Source: Marinobacter salexigens
Lineage (GTDB): Bacteria > Pseudomonadota > Gammaproteobacteria > Pseudomonadales > Oleiphilaceae
Assembly (NCBI RefSeq): GCF_002806945.1
Contig: NZ_NIHC01000003.1
Coordinates: 310,001 to 374,000, forward strand
Reading direction: 5' to 3'
Length of the DNA: 64,000 nt
Below the pieces are notes generated by a model. It was not told the origin of the DNA. It saw nothing but the letters and a program-made list of their open reading frames with translations, and did no database searches. A program made the translations under genes and the position numbers. Each line of letters opens with the position of its first letter. Position 1 is the stretch's first letter. Shown here piece after piece: positions 25,969-34,780 of this stretch.

Positions 25969-28265
25969 ACGGCTCCCGGTCCCGCACCCCTTTGTTACCT
26001 CTGGCCAGGGCCCTGCTCAGCCATTATCGCCGTCACCCCCTGCAATTACTTGCTCTGGCAGTCATGATTGTTCTTGCCACCATGCTCTGGACCGGGGTGA
26101 ACCACCTCACCAGCCAGGCACGGGCGAGCCTGAACCAGAGTGAGCAGGCGGTGGCAGAGCGCCAGCAAGTGTTGCGGGATGATGGTCGCGATTTGGTTGT
26201 GGATGACTTTGTGTCTCTTCGCCTTGCCGGTGTGTGCGTGATGCCCTGGCTGGAAGTTACCCCTGAAACCGGCAATCGCCTTGTGGGAGTTGATCCGCTG
26301 GCCGCCCATTGCTTCGGGGCGGGAACTGGTGCCTCGCAAGTGCTGGATCAGCCACTGGATGGCAAGCCGTTTGTGGATATGCACACCGCTGCCACCATCG
26401 ACGCCCTTGAAAGCCGTTTGTATCTGCTGACACCTGAAATCACCCAGGCCGCTGATCTCCCGGATGGCTACCACCTGAAAACCTTTTCCGTAAGCCCGGA
26501 TACTGGTGAGCTGGGTGACAGTTTCCTGCTCAATCTGGAAGCTCTGGGGGTGTTGGTGCTGCTGATCACTGCCCTGTTATTACGCAGTGTTTACCTGTTG
26601 GGGCTGGCCCAGCGCCGGGACAGTTTTGCTCTTCTGCACCGGTTTGGTGTGCCGCCCGGGCATGTACAGAGTTGGCTGCTGCTGGAAATCCTTTCTCTGG
26701 CGTTGGTGTGCGTTGTGCCCGGTGTCTGGCTGGGCCGGTGGCTTGCTGCGGGGCTTGGGGGCGGCTTTGGCCAGGCCCTTGATGGGCTTTTCGATATCCC
26801 TCTTTATGCCGGACAAGGGCAGGGCTGGATAACGCCGGTTCTGGTTATGCTGGCGGTAGTGTTGGTTGCCTGCCTGGGGGATCTGCTGTTGCTCAGGTTT
26901 CGGGAGCTCTTTTCCTTGCCAGTGCCCGCCCGCTCAGGGTTGGCGACAGTTTTGTTGGTAGCAGGCCTGGCTATGGCTTTTCTGGCTCCATCCTTGCTGT
27001 GGGTTTTCGTAGCCGTGGCTCTGGTTTTTGCCGGTGCGGGCTGGCTGACACCGGTTGCCGTTGCCTATGTGGCCCATTGGCGGGCTGATCGCATGGCAGA
27101 GCCCCTCACCCGATGGCGCTACCGGGAGCTTGCCGTTCTGGCGCGGCGACTGACGCTCCCGCTGGTGGCCCTGCAGTTCGCTCTGGCCATGGTGCTTGCC
27201 ATTCAGGCACTGGTGACTACCTTCGAAGATACTTTTGATCGTTGGCTGGGGCAGCGGCTGGAAGCTGCTTATTACATTGAAGTACCCGCTGGGGCTGACG
27301 GCAACAAAGCGGCGCAATCGCTCACCGGCCAGCAGGAGAGTGTGCCGGGCTTGCAGTGGCACAGGGTAAAGCGGGGCCAGGCGCAACTGGCCGATGTGGG
27401 TAATGCCTCTGGCTTGCAAGTGGATGTGTTTGCGGTCGCTCCCGTGGGTTCCCTGATACGCCAATGGGCCTTGCTGGAAGCGGTGGATCAGCCCTGGAAA
27501 GCCTTGGCGTCTGGTCAGGGTGTTATGGTCAACGAACAGCTGGCGCGCCGGCAAAAAATTGAAGTGGGCGACAGTCTGTTATTAACGCTCGGCGAGCAAT
27601 CAGGCATGCTGCCTGTGCTGGGCATTTATCCGGACTACGGCCGCCCGGTGGGGGAAGTGCTGCTGAACTCGGAAACCTTACCAGATGGTTTCGTTATCCG
27701 TTTCGAGAGCTTTTCGGTAACGCCCGGCGAGCTTGAAATCGGGTCGATTACCGGTGCCTTGAAGCAACTCTGGGGTGTGGAGGCGCTGGCCATCAGGGAT
27801 AACGGCACCATCCGGGAACTGGCCACCGGCGTATTTGACCAGACTTTTGCCCTCACCCGAGCCATGACCCTGCTTACCCTGATTCTGGCGGCCTCTGCCC
27901 TGTTGATGATGGGCTGGGTGTTCTTCTCTACTCGGGCCTGGTATTTCCGGCTGCTGGAGGTCTGGGGCATGTCGCAACGGCAGGTGGCTGGCCAGTTGCT
28001 GCGCCTGGCTCTGCTACTGACTGGTGGCATTGCCATACTGGCTCTGCCTTTGGGTGTCTGGCTGACCTGGGTGCTGGTACACCGTATCAACCCTCTCGCC
28101 TTTGGCTGGTCGCTGCCTATGGCTGTTTACCCGGCATTCTGGTTGCAGCTTGCCGTGCTCAGCCTGGCCATTGGTTTGAGTATTTCTGTGTTGATGGGGC
28201 GACAGCTTGGCAAGCCCGCTGCTACGCCAGTTTCTGCCAATGCGGTGGTGGGAGGTGAACGATGA
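25965..28265 (+). CDS. FtsX-like ABC permease, large two-module form (AttFG-like)
   Basis: The 766-residue protein has an N-terminal membrane segment (about 27-47), a periplasmic domain, a membrane block in the middle (about 195-400), a second periplasmic domain, and three C-terminal helices of FtsX type (from about 635, including TLLTLILAASALLMMGWVFF). The tandem layout suggests a fusion of two FtsX-like permeases, as in AttF plus AttG. The ATG at 25965 overlaps the ATPase stop; an in-frame ATG at 25926 lies within the ATPase gene and is less likely. It overlaps the lipoprotein gene by 4 bp, so the three genes are tightly coupled. Confidence 0.87.
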   Translation: MNGSRSRTPLLPLARALLSHYRRHPLQLLALAVMIVLATMLWTGVNHLTSQARASLNQSEQAVAERQQVLRDDGRDLVVDDFVSLRLAGVCVMPWLEVTPETGNRLVGVDPLAAHCFGAGTGASQVLDQPLDGKPFVDMHTAATIDALESRLYLLTPEITQAADLPDGYHLKTFSVSPDTGELGDSFLLNLEALGVLVLLITALLLRSVYLLGLAQRRDSFALLHRFGVPPGHVQSWLLLEILSLALVCVVPGVWLGRWLAAGLGGGFGQALDGLFDIPLYAGQGQGWITPVLVMLAVVLVACLGDLLLLRFRELFSLPVPARSGLATVLLVAGLAMAFLAPSLLWVFVAVALVFAGAGWLTPVAVAYVAHWRADRMAEPLTRWRYRELAVLARRLTLPLVALQFALAMVLAIQALVTTFEDTFDRWLGQRLEAAYYIEVPAGADGNKAAQSLTGQQESVPGLQWHRVKRGQAQLADVGNASGLQVDVFAVAPVGSLIRQWALLEAVDQPWKALASGQGVMVNEQLARRQKIEVGDSLLLTLGEQSGMLPVLGIYPDYGRPVGEVLLNSETLPDGFVIRFESFSVTPGELEIGSITGALKQLWGVEALAIRDNGTIRELATGVFDQTFALTRAMTLLTLILAASALLMMGWVFFSTRAWYFRLLEVWGMSQRQVAGQLLRLALLLTGGIAILALPLGVWLTWVLVHRINPLAFGWSLPMAVYPAFWLQLAVLSLAIGLSISVLMGRQLGKPAATPVSANAVVGGER

Positions 28266-29374
28266 CAGGGCTCTTCCGATACATGAGCTTGCTTCGCCAT
28301 GTGGGGTTTTGGTTAGGGTTGCTGCTGTTCGCCGGATGCTCCGGTAATGCGGAAGACGAAGGCTTTGCTGGTCTGGCCGGACTGGAACAAACCGCCAAAG
28401 GCAATACACCCTACTTGCAGCCAGGCCCGGGTGACCGACTGGATTTCCCTGCGGATTTTGGGCCACACCCCCAGCACCGCATTGAGTGGTGGTACCTCAC
28501 AGCAAACCTTGAAACCACTGCAGGTGAGCCGCTTGGGCTGCAGTGGACACAGTTCCGCCAGGCCATCCAGCCCAGGATGGCCAGTGAGCCTGTTCCGGAT
28601 TCAAGCAATTGGCCAATGCAAGCCGCCTGGATGGCCCACGGCGCTGTGAGCTGGAAGGGCCAGCACTTTTTTGCGGAAAAACTTGCCCGGGGTGACATGG
28701 GCAATGCCGGTGCTACGGCTAAACCCTTCAAGGTGTGGCTGGATAACTGGCAACTGACAGGTAAGGCTGATTACAGCAAATGGCAGCTGCAAGCTTCAGG
28801 TGAGAACTGGAGTTACGATTTGTCGCTTACTATCAATGGCGAGCCGGTTGCCCATGGAAATCAGGGCTTCAGCGCCAAATCCGCCAGCGGCAAAGGCTCT
28901 ATGTATTTCAGTTTGGTGGATGTTGCCATTAGCGGTGAAGCTGTTCTGGATGGTGAAGTGCTCACCGTTTCCGGCAAGGGGTGGTTTGATCGGGAGTGGA
29001 GCAGCCAACTGCTGAAAACCGGGCAAAAAGGCTGGGACTGGTTTGCCTTGCACCTGGACAGCGGAGATAAGCTGATGGCATTCCAGTTGCGAGACGACAG
29101 TGGCCATTTCTATGCCGGCACCTGGATTCCTGATAGTGGTGGCCCGATTCCTTTGGCCCCGGGCCAGTTGAGCCTCACGGAACTGGAAAGGCGTGAGGGC
29201 GTGCCTGTGCGCTGGCAGCTCGGCGTTCCAGCCTATCAGGTGAATGTGGAACTGAGCGCGCCCACCGGAAATTACCTGAATGCCGGGCTTTACCCCTATT
29301 GGGAAAGCCCGGTTGACGTGTCGGGAAGCCACACCGGAGTGGGGTATATGGAACTCACCGGCTATGCCGAATAA
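28262..29374 (+). CDS. Lipocalin-like CrtC/AttH-family lipoprotein
   Basis: The 370-residue protein begins with a lipoprotein signal ending LLLFAGC, placing the lipidated cysteine at about residue 27. It then carries the family hallmark HRIEWWYLTANLET, followed by LQWTQFRQA, WMAHGAVS and GWFDREWSSQ. These are the conserved blocks of the hydroxyneurosporene synthase (CrtC)/AttH lipocalin-like family. In non-phototrophs such proteins are encoded with an ABC ATPase and FtsX permease, as here, and probably act on or bind a lipophilic molecule at the cell envelope. A carotenoid role is not implied, since no crt genes are present. The ribosome-binding site is GGGAGGTG. Confidence 0.87.
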   Translation: MTGLFRYMSLLRHVGFWLGLLLFAGCSGNAEDEGFAGLAGLEQTAKGNTPYLQPGPGDRLDFPADFGPHPQHRIEWWYLTANLETTAGEPLGLQWTQFRQAIQPRMASEPVPDSSNWPMQAAWMAHGAVSWKGQHFFAEKLARGDMGNAGATAKPFKVWLDNWQLTGKADYSKWQLQASGENWSYDLSLTINGEPVAHGNQGFSAKSASGKGSMYFSLVDVAISGEAVLDGEVLTVSGKGWFDREWSSQLLKTGQKGWDWFALHLDSGDKLMAFQLRDDSGHFYAGTWIPDSGGPIPLAPGQLSLTELERREGVPVRWQLGVPAYQVNVELSAPTGNYLNAGLYPYWESPVDVSGSHTGVGYMELTGYAE

Positions 29375-29380
29375 GCGTCA

Positions 29381-30310
29381 TTACCAGGTAATGGTTCCGG
29401 AGTCCGAATCCGGGCTAACGGGGCGGATGTCTATAATGGCTTCACGTTCTGCTGAGTTGTTTTCGATCAGCTCACGAAGCCGCAAACGCTGTTCATCCAT
29501 GGGTTCCGACATATCGATAATAATCTCGACGCGCCGGTTTTTCGCCCGATTGTCAGAGGACGTATTGGCAACTCTGGGCTCGGTGTCAGCCAGGCCTTTG
29601 ACCGCCAGGCGCGTTGCATCAACATCGCCGGTGGCTAGCAGAGCATTGGCAACCGCCGCTGAGCGAGCTGCAGACAGGTCCCAGTTGCTGTAAAAGCGGG
29701 ATGTTCGAATGGGAATGTCGTCAGTGTGGCCTTCTACTGTCAGCTCTCCAGGTATTTCTGTCAGTACCTTTGCCATATCCAGCAGCAAGCTTTCAAATTC
29801 CCAGGTCAGCTCTGCCGAGCCTGAAGGGAACGAGCCTTTTTCTTCAGCCCTGATCACAATTCTATGGGTGTCCTGATCGGCTTCAATCGTGATTCGCCCA
29901 TCTTCGATAGCTTCCTCGAGCACCTCCTGAATGCTGGATACACTGGATTCGAAGGACTCTTCCACGGCAGCCTCCAAGGCTTCTTCCGTGGTGCTTTTCA
30001 GGGTTTGCAGCTCGGGCTGCTGATCTGTTGTGGTTTGCTTGACCTCGTTAACCAGCGTGGGCTCCGGCGGTGCCGGCGAGAACTTGTCGAAGATCGGGCT
30101 GGTGCCCATGGGGATTTCCAATGCCGGAACATCCCGTTGCACACCAAAGGCCTTGGACAGCTCCCCGGCAATCTGCTTGAATTTCATGGCGTCAATTTCG
30201 GAAAATGACAGCAGCAGCACAAAGAAGCACATCAACAGCGACATCAGGTCGGCAAAGGTGACAACCCAGGCCGGTATACCAGGTTTTTCCTCTTCTGGGA
30301 GTTCATCCAT
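29381..30310 (-). CDS. pomB: Sodium-type flagellar stator protein PomB (MotB family)
   Basis: The 309-residue protein has a single membrane helix (about 15-38) with the ion-binding aspartate in VVTFADLMSLLMCFFVLLLS, followed by the KFKQIAGELSKAFG plug region. A variable linker leads to a C-terminal OmpA peptidoglycan-binding domain with EGHTDDIPIRTSRFYSNWDL. The FADLMSLLMCFF version resembles PomB/MotS-type Na+ stators. It starts 5 bp after pomA and its 3' end converges on the lipoprotein gene with a 6-bp gap. It anchors the stator to the cell wall so that ion flow can drive flagellar rotation. Confidence 0.93.
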   Translation of the reverse strand: MDELPEEEKPGIPAWVVTFADLMSLLMCFFVLLLSFSEIDAMKFKQIAGELSKAFGVQRDVPALEIPMGTSPIFDKFSPAPPEPTLVNEVKQTTTDQQPELQTLKSTTEEALEAAVEESFESSVSSIQEVLEEAIEDGRITIEADQDTHRIVIRAEEKGSFPSGSAELTWEFESLLLDMAKVLTEIPGELTVEGHTDDIPIRTSRFYSNWDLSAARSAAVANALLATGDVDATRLAVKGLADTEPRVANTSSDNRAKNRRVEIIIDMSEPMDEQRLRLRELIENNSAEREAIIDIRPVSPDSDSGTITW

Positions 30311-30315
30311 GATGT

Positions 30316-31092
30316 TTACCCGCTGGCGGCCTCCGCCTCAGGCGCCTTGTCGCGCTCTTTTGGGGTCAGATAGCTGGACAGCATTTGTTCTATAACCCGC
30401 GGGTTGATGCCTTGCTGAATAGCCACCAGAGCGTCGGTGTAAAGCATTTGCATGCGAGCTTCTTCAGTCATCCGCAGGGATAGCTTGTCGGCGATGGGCG
30501 ATGCGATCATGGTGGCAATCATGGCGCCGTAAAGCGTGGTGAGCAGAGCGACGGCCATGGCCGGGCCAATGGATTTCGGGTCTTCCATATTGGAAAGCAT
30601 CTGCACCAGACCAATCAATGTACCAATCATGCCCATTGCCGGTGCGACATCCGCCATAGCAGTAAACACTTTGGAGCCGGAGCGGTTGTAATCCAGAGTC
30701 ATCAGGCGCTCTTTGTCCAGAAGCTGCTTGATGGTCTCGTCAGTTTGGCCATCTACCAGCATTTGGATGCCGCTACCGAGGAAGGGCGACCCGACTTCCC
30801 GTCCTTCAAGCCCCAGCGACCCCTCTTTTCGCGCGATGTTGGCAACTTCCACCAGCTCTTCAATGCTGGATCTGGTTTCCGGGAGTTTGAATTTGAATGC
30901 TCGTACAGCCGCTTTGAACGCCCCGAGAAACTGCGGAATGCTGAATTTGGCGAGAACAACCAGCAGCGTTCCGCCAACAACGATCAGTAGCGACGCGCCA
31001 TTGAGAAAAACATCGGGGGCCGCACCAAGAACAACAGCCGTTACAATAAGTAATATGGCACCAAGAAGGCCAATCAGAGTGGCAAAATCCAC
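30316..31092 (-). CDS. pomA: Sodium-type flagellar stator protein PomA (MotA family)
   Basis: The 258-residue inner-membrane protein has the four-helix MotA/TolQ/ExbB fold with the conserved APAMGMIGTLIGLVQML segment in helix 3 and AVALLTTLYGAMIATMIASP in helix 4. A cytoplasmic loop carries charged residues that contact the rotor. The length and segment MDFATLIGLLGAILLIVTAV are PomA-like. Translation begins at a GTG with CTGGAG upstream. It is followed directly by pomB, giving the usual stator operon. The rest of the flagellar genes are elsewhere, as is common for pomAB in marine gammaproteobacteria. Confidence 0.93.
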   Translation of the reverse strand: MDFATLIGLLGAILLIVTAVVLGAAPDVFLNGASLLIVVGGTLLVVLAKFSIPQFLGAFKAAVRAFKFKLPETRSSIEELVEVANIARKEGSLGLEGREVGSPFLGSGIQMLVDGQTDETIKQLLDKERLMTLDYNRSGSKVFTAMADVAPAMGMIGTLIGLVQMLSNMEDPKSIGPAMAVALLTTLYGAMIATMIASPIADKLSLRMTEEARMQMLYTDALVAIQQGINPRVIEQMLSSYLTPKERDKAPEAEAASG

Positions 31093-31159
31093 GAGATCTC
31101 CAGGGGGATTAACGATTTAAAGTTGTGGGTGGTGAGGTTACCTTTAGTTCATTATTCAA

Positions 31160-31579
31160 TCAATCAGCTTGTGCTGATTGTCTTCCTTCTTCTTCGATTT
31201 CTTTCCAGGCTGCGTACTTGTGCAGATCCGATTCGACAAGTTTCAAACATAGTGCAACCACACCCGCATCGTCCAGAAAGCCAATGCCAATGATTACGTC
31301 GGGGATGAAGTCCAGCGGGTTCATCACGTACAGCAATGCGCCCGCCATTGCAGCGATGCTTTTCCAGGGGACATCCCGGTAACTTCCGTTCCAGTAATCC
31401 CGGATCATGGAAAACATCAGTTTGATATCGGCGCTGAAACGTTTCAGCTTTCCGCTGCCTTTGACTTTTTTCTCAATGGCCTTCTGGCGCTCAAGCAGGG
31501 TTTCCAGATCGGCACGGTTTACCTTCTCTGTTTCGGCATCCAGCTGTTTGCGTGCGTTTTTCTGGCTGAATAAAGCCAT
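31160..31579 (-). CDS. DUF1232/YkvA-family membrane-associated protein
   Basis: The 139-residue protein has a charged N-terminal helix (about 1-60) and a C-terminal DUF1232 core with AMAGALLYVMNPLDFIPDVI, in which NPxDxIPD is the family signature, followed by GFLDDAGVVALCL. Function is unknown; family members often sit with stress or envelope genes. ATG 31579 is chosen because GAGGA lies nine bases upstream; an in-frame start at 31666 would add 29 residues without family support. The stop codon is at the edge of a perfect 8-bp hairpin (31161-31180) without a U-tract. pomA begins 68 bp downstream on the same strand. Confidence 0.82.
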   Translation of the reverse strand: MALFSQKNARKQLDAETEKVNRADLETLLERQKAIEKKVKGSGKLKRFSADIKLMFSMIRDYWNGSYRDVPWKSIAAMAGALLYVMNPLDFIPDVIIGIGFLDDAGVVALCLKLVESDLHKYAAWKEIEEEGRQSAQAD

Positions 31580-31755
31580 GAACAAGAGTCCTCTGCTGAT
31601 TAATGACGGGTTGCCGAGCGTTATAATGTCATGAAACTGGCTAGTCCGCTGTGGTCTTTGAGGCAAAAAACCGGTGAAAACTCTTCTGGAGCTGTTCTTT
31701 GCCCGCAGGGGGCCTTTGGAGTATCAAAAAAACCCGGCTTGCTCAGAGTGCCTGA

Positions 31756-32340
31756 TCAGCGAATATTTTTGCTTCGATCAGGGAACAGCCAGAATGCAAA
31801 CCAGCGGGTCATTCGTGGCATCAGCACGTAGCTCATCAACAGCATTACCACAACTGTTACCAGCATGGTTCTCAGTAGCAGTGGCAACTGGGCCAACAAG
31901 TCTCCAAACAGAACAAAGACCAAGGTTACTGCGGGGTAAAGTGCGAGCCAGCTGACAATGGTCATTTTCCATTTTGGGGGCGGCTTTACCGGGTTCTGTC
32001 CGGGTAGGGTAAACCAGGTGATAATGCCGGATGTTACATCTCGCTCGCTAGGCTGCAACAACAGGCTTTCAATTTTCGAAAGCAGCTCCGCCCGCTCTTC
32101 CGACTCTTCCCAGGCGCTCAGAGTTTCTCGGTCCTGGAACTTGAACATGATCCGGTACTCAGGATCCTCAGAGGAAGACGGCCGGAACATGGTGGCACCG
32201 AGGTGGCCTGGAAAATGGGAAGCCCTCTCCGTCATCTGGCTGCTGAGTTTTTCGAATTCTGCCTCCTTACCTGCTCTGACCCGGCGAGAGACCACGACGG
32301 TCAGGGGTTCAGCCGGGGGCTGTGTAAAATTCTTGGGCAT
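31756..32340 (-). CDS. ABM-domain protein with C-terminal membrane helices
   Basis: The 194-residue protein joins an antibiotic-biosynthesis-monooxygenase-like (ABM) dimeric alpha-beta barrel domain (about 10-105) to a C-terminal membrane region with two hydrophobic segments (about 130-152 and 155-175). The ABM part includes FPGHLGATMFRP and EYRIMFKFQDRETLSAWEES. Such fusions are annotated as membrane ABM proteins with unknown substrates. ATG 32340 has AAAGGAAAG upstream and is preferred over 32364. It lies 53 bp downstream of dmpR on the same strand and may be cotranscribed, though a role in aromatic metabolism is only a guess. Confidence 0.8.
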   Translation of the reverse strand: MPKNFTQPPAEPLTVVVSRRVRAGKEAEFEKLSSQMTERASHFPGHLGATMFRPSSSEDPEYRIMFKFQDRETLSAWEESEERAELLSKIESLLLQPSERDVTSGIITWFTLPGQNPVKPPPKWKMTIVSWLALYPAVTLVFVLFGDLLAQLPLLLRTMLVTVVVMLLMSYVLMPRMTRWFAFWLFPDRSKNIR

Positions 32341-32393
32341 CAATCTTTCCTTTCGGCTGTGCAAATGTTGGGCTGTTAGCGGGTACGACTGTT

Positions 32394-34103
32394 TTACAGA
32401 ATGCCGGATTTCTTGAGCCTGTAAGCCAGTGCGGGCCGGGTTAAGCCAAGTATGCGTGCGGCTTCCGAGACATTCTGGTTGGCCATTTCCATTGCTCGTT
32501 GCATGAGAGTGGCTTCCACCTTGTCCAGACTTATGTTGTTGCAGATGATGCTTTCTGCCCAGTGCGATTCAGCGCTTGGGTAGTCTTCGGCCACAACCTG
32601 GCCGGAATCGTCGATAAACTCGAGAGATTGAGGTGAAGTTTGATGAAATTCGCTGTCTGGAAATACAGCAAATAGCGCATCCTGGCTTATGGTTTCGTTG
32701 TTATCCGTGAGTATTACGCCACGCTCAATCACGTTCTCCAGCTCGCGGATGTTTCCGGGCCAGCGATAGCGCAGACACATTTCCAGAGCCTTGTCTGAGA
32801 GACCGAGAGTGTGCTTGTTATACTCAGCCTCGAATTTCCGGAGAAAGTGCTCTGCCAGAATCGGAAGATCTTCGATGCGCTCGCGCAATGGCGGGATCTG
32901 CACCGGGAAAACATTGAGTCGATAATAAAGATCGGCCCTGAACTTACCCGCTTCGACAGCCTCGGCAAGGCTTTCGTTTGTTGCTGCGATGATGCGGACA
33001 TTAACCGGGCGGGTCTGATGGTCGCCTACCCGTTCAAATTCCCCTTCCTGAAGTACTCTGAGCAAAGATGCTTGTGCCCTTGGGGTCAGCTCAACCACTT
33101 CATCGAGAAAAATGGTGCCTTTATGCGCTCTTTCAAAACGTCCGGGACGAGACTGGTTGGCACCGGTAAACGCGCCTTTCTCCACGCCAAAGAGTTCGGC
33201 TTCGATCAGATCAGGCGGAATGGCTGCACAGTTCACAGCAACAAAAGGGCCATCTGCCCTTTCGCTGCGCAGATGCACACTGCGAGCAATCACTTCTTTA
33301 CCAACGCCGGTTTCCCCCAGCAGCAGCACTGATACCTTGCCCATGGCTGCTTTGTCGATCATTTTGCAAACCTTGTTGTATGAAGCAGACTGGCCAATGC
33401 CGTAGTACTGCCCCTGTTGTTTCTCAAGGCTGCTGCGCAGTGAACTGACCTGGGATTGCAGGTCGTAGAGCTCTTCTATAATAGGGTCTGCCTTGAAATA
33501 GCGGGCAAACTCTTTAGCGTCGTCCCACTGCTCTGCTGGTTTTCCCAAAATAAGACACTTTTCATCCCCGCAGCCCCGGCAGCTGGTTTCACGGAAGATG
33601 ATCTCACGGCCCATGAAAGAAGATGTGTACGCGCAGGCATAGCCAAGCAGGGCCCAGCAAGCAGGCTGGTCCATCTTCCCTAATTCAGTCTGACAGATCT
33701 CTACCTCAAAGGAGTCAACCCACTCCATCTCTGCATAGAAACTCCCGGTTTCCTGATCCAGGTCGACCTGAATGGGAATAACATTGACCATACCTTTCAG
33801 AGCATGGAGTTGAGGGCCTGCGAGGAAAATATCAATCTCGTCGCAGTGAGGGCGGAGCTTGCGTGCCAATTCGGCGTCCTTCAGACCGGACTGGTAGCCA
33901 AGGCGCAGGAAAAACCCTTTTGCTCTTTCAACGCCCATACTGTTGACCATTTCACGACGGAATGCCCCCATCGCACTCACCGCCATCAACAGCATGCGCT
34001 GCTCTCCAAGCCAGATTTTTCCTTCTGCGCTCAGGAATCGGATTTGATCTGTAAGGTCTTGAAATTCTTTGTGTTTTAATTGTGGTTTATAGCTGATAGC
34101 CAT
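32394..34103 (-). CDS. dmpR: Phenol-responsive sigma-54 activator of the DmpR/XylR family
   Basis: The 569-residue NtrC-family activator has the XylR_N/V4R sensory domain (about 1-210), a short linker, an AAA+ domain (about 235-475) and a Fis-type helix-turn-helix at the C-terminus ([20 protein letters not shown]). Walker A is GETGVGKE at 263-270 and the sigma-54-contacting loop GAFTGA at 310-315. The sensory domain carries Cys149, Glu172, Cys175 and Cys183, which match the spacing of the zinc site known in MopR. The start at 34103 gives [18 protein letters not shown], aligned with DmpR/PhhR N-termini; 34187 is unsupported. It is divergent from the phenol hydroxylase operon it should activate when phenol binds. 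Confidence 0.95.
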   Translation of the reverse strand: MAISYKPQLKHKEFQDLTDQIRFLSAEGKIWLGEQRMLLMAVSAMGAFRREMVNSMGVERAKGFFLRLGYQSGLKDAELARKLRPHCDEIDIFLAGPQLHALKGMVNVIPIQVDLDQETGSFYAEMEWVDSFEVEICQTELGKMDQPACWALLGYACAYTSSFMGREIIFRETSCRGCGDEKCLILGKPAEQWDDAKEFARYFKADPIIEELYDLQSQVSSLRSSLEKQQGQYYGIGQSASYNKVCKMIDKAAMGKVSVLLLGETGVGKEVIARSVHLRSERADGPFVAVNCAAIPPDLIEAELFGVEKGAFTGANQSRPGRFERAHKGTIFLDEVVELTPRAQASLLRVLQEGEFERVGDHQTRPVNVRIIAATNESLAEAVEAGKFRADLYYRLNVFPVQIPPLRERIEDLPILAEHFLRKFEAEYNKHTLGLSDKALEMCLRYRWPGNIRELENVIERGVILTDNNETISQDALFAVFPDSEFHQTSPQSLEFIDDSGQVVAEDYPSAESHWAESIICNNISLDKVEATLMQRAMEMANQNVSEAARILGLTRPALAYRLKKSGIL

Positions 34104-34240
34104 GTTCCAGTCCCCTGTTATTTTTGTGCGGGGTGAATGCGAACGCTCAGAACCTGTTGCTCTTATGTATCCACTGATTGATGTCAAAAATCAACCAAAT
34201 GGTAAAAAACAACCGGAAAGTCTTAGGCGGGTCCGTGTGT

Positions 34241-34256
34241 TTCAGCAATTGCTCAC
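34241..34256. promoter_or_regulatory. DmpR upstream activator site 1
   Basis: TTCAGCAATTGCTCAC contains the perfect 10-bp palindrome AGCAATTGCT (34244-34253) and matches 12 of 16 positions of the XylR/DmpR-type consensus TTGATCAATTGATCAA (recalled from the literature). Its centre is exactly 30 bp from that of the second site and about 160 bp upstream of the -24 element. Confidence 0.7.
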
Positions 34257-34270
34257 TTCTGGTTTTGCTT

Positions 34271-34286
34271 TTCATCAAATGATCAA
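34271..34286. promoter_or_regulatory. DmpR upstream activator site 2
   Basis: TTCATCAAATGATCAA matches 14 of 16 positions of the recalled XylR/DmpR consensus TTGATCAATTGATCAA. The 30-bp centre-to-centre spacing from site 1 (about three helical turns) places both on one DNA face, as expected for cooperative binding of this activator family. Confidence 0.75.
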
Positions 34287-34409
34287 GTTTTCCTGATCAA
34301 TCTCAAAATTGAAGGGCTTGGCCTGGACCTTCTTTTTAACCGCTGAGTTGGCTAAAAAGCCTTTTGAAACAATGGTATGTCGTTTTGTTTTTGATGGCTT
34401 GTGTGGTTT

Positions 34410-34424
34410 TGGCACAGCCGTTGC
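34410..34424 (+). promoter_or_regulatory. Sigma-54 (-24/-12) promoter of the phenol hydroxylase operon
   Basis: TGGCAC (34410-34415), a 5-bp spacer, and TTGC (34421-34424) fit the sigma-54 consensus with GG and GC 12 bp apart. Transcription would begin near 34436, leaving a leader of about 34 bases before dmpK. The divergent DmpR gene and upstream sites make this the expected phenol-inducible promoter. Confidence 0.9.
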
Positions 34425-34469
34425 TCACCTTCTGTTAGCAAAAAACAACAACGACAACGAGGTCACCCC

Positions 34470-34721
34470 ATGGAACAACGAGTAAAGACCTTCAACGAAT
34501 ACACCCGTTATATCCGGGTTCGCAGTGAACCGGAAGACAAGTTTGTGGAGTTCGATTTCGCAATCGGCTATCCCGAGCTTTTCGTCGAGCTGGTGTTGCC
34601 CCGGGACGCGTTCAAGGTTTTCTGTGAGCACAACAACGTGGTGCACATGGATTCCGACATGATCCGCCAGATTGACGAAGACATGGTCAAGTGGCGTTTC
34701 GGAGAAAAGGGCCACCGCTAA
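34470..34721 (+). CDS. dmpK: Phenol hydroxylase assembly subunit DmpK
   Basis: The 83-residue protein is the small P0 component of multicomponent phenol hydroxylase, which helps assemble the active diiron oxygenase rather than taking part in turnover. It includes KFVEFDFAIGYPELFVELVL, typical of DmpK/PhK. The start ATG at 34470 has GAGG seven bases upstream and follows the sigma-54 promoter leader; an upstream in-frame start at 34401 would lie in the promoter itself. First gene of the dmpKLMNOPQB operon. Confidence 0.92.
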   Translation: MEQRVKTFNEYTRYIRVRSEPEDKFVEFDFAIGYPELFVELVLPRDAFKVFCEHNNVVHMDSDMIRQIDEDMVKWRFGEKGHR

Positions 34722-34780
34722 AAGCAAATAATCAGCAACGCCAATATCCACCTCACAACAACAACGATGGTAGGGCAGTT

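Larger units (their letters stand above)
34104..34469. promoter_or_regulatory. dmpR-dmpK divergent intergenic region (366 bp)
   Basis: This is the only gene-free stretch over 300 bp. It is AT-rich and holds two DmpR-type activator sites (34241-34256 and 34271-34286), a possible third partial site (near 34293-34308), and a -24/-12 promoter (34410-34424). A fair sigma-70-like -35 (TTGACA) for dmpR can be read on the minus strand near 34176-34181, but its -10 is poor. No small gene or RNA was recognised. Confidence 0.85.

Noticed and set aside
28262..29374. Carotenoid biosynthesis gene crtC
   Set aside because: The CrtC-like family is mostly non-carotenoid in heterotrophs; this copy is a lipoprotein in an ABC operon and no other crt gene is present.
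31161..31180. Perfect 8-bp hairpin at the end of the DUF1232 gene as a terminator
   Set aside because: It contains the stop codon region and has no U-tract in the minus direction; kept only as a note in the gene entry.
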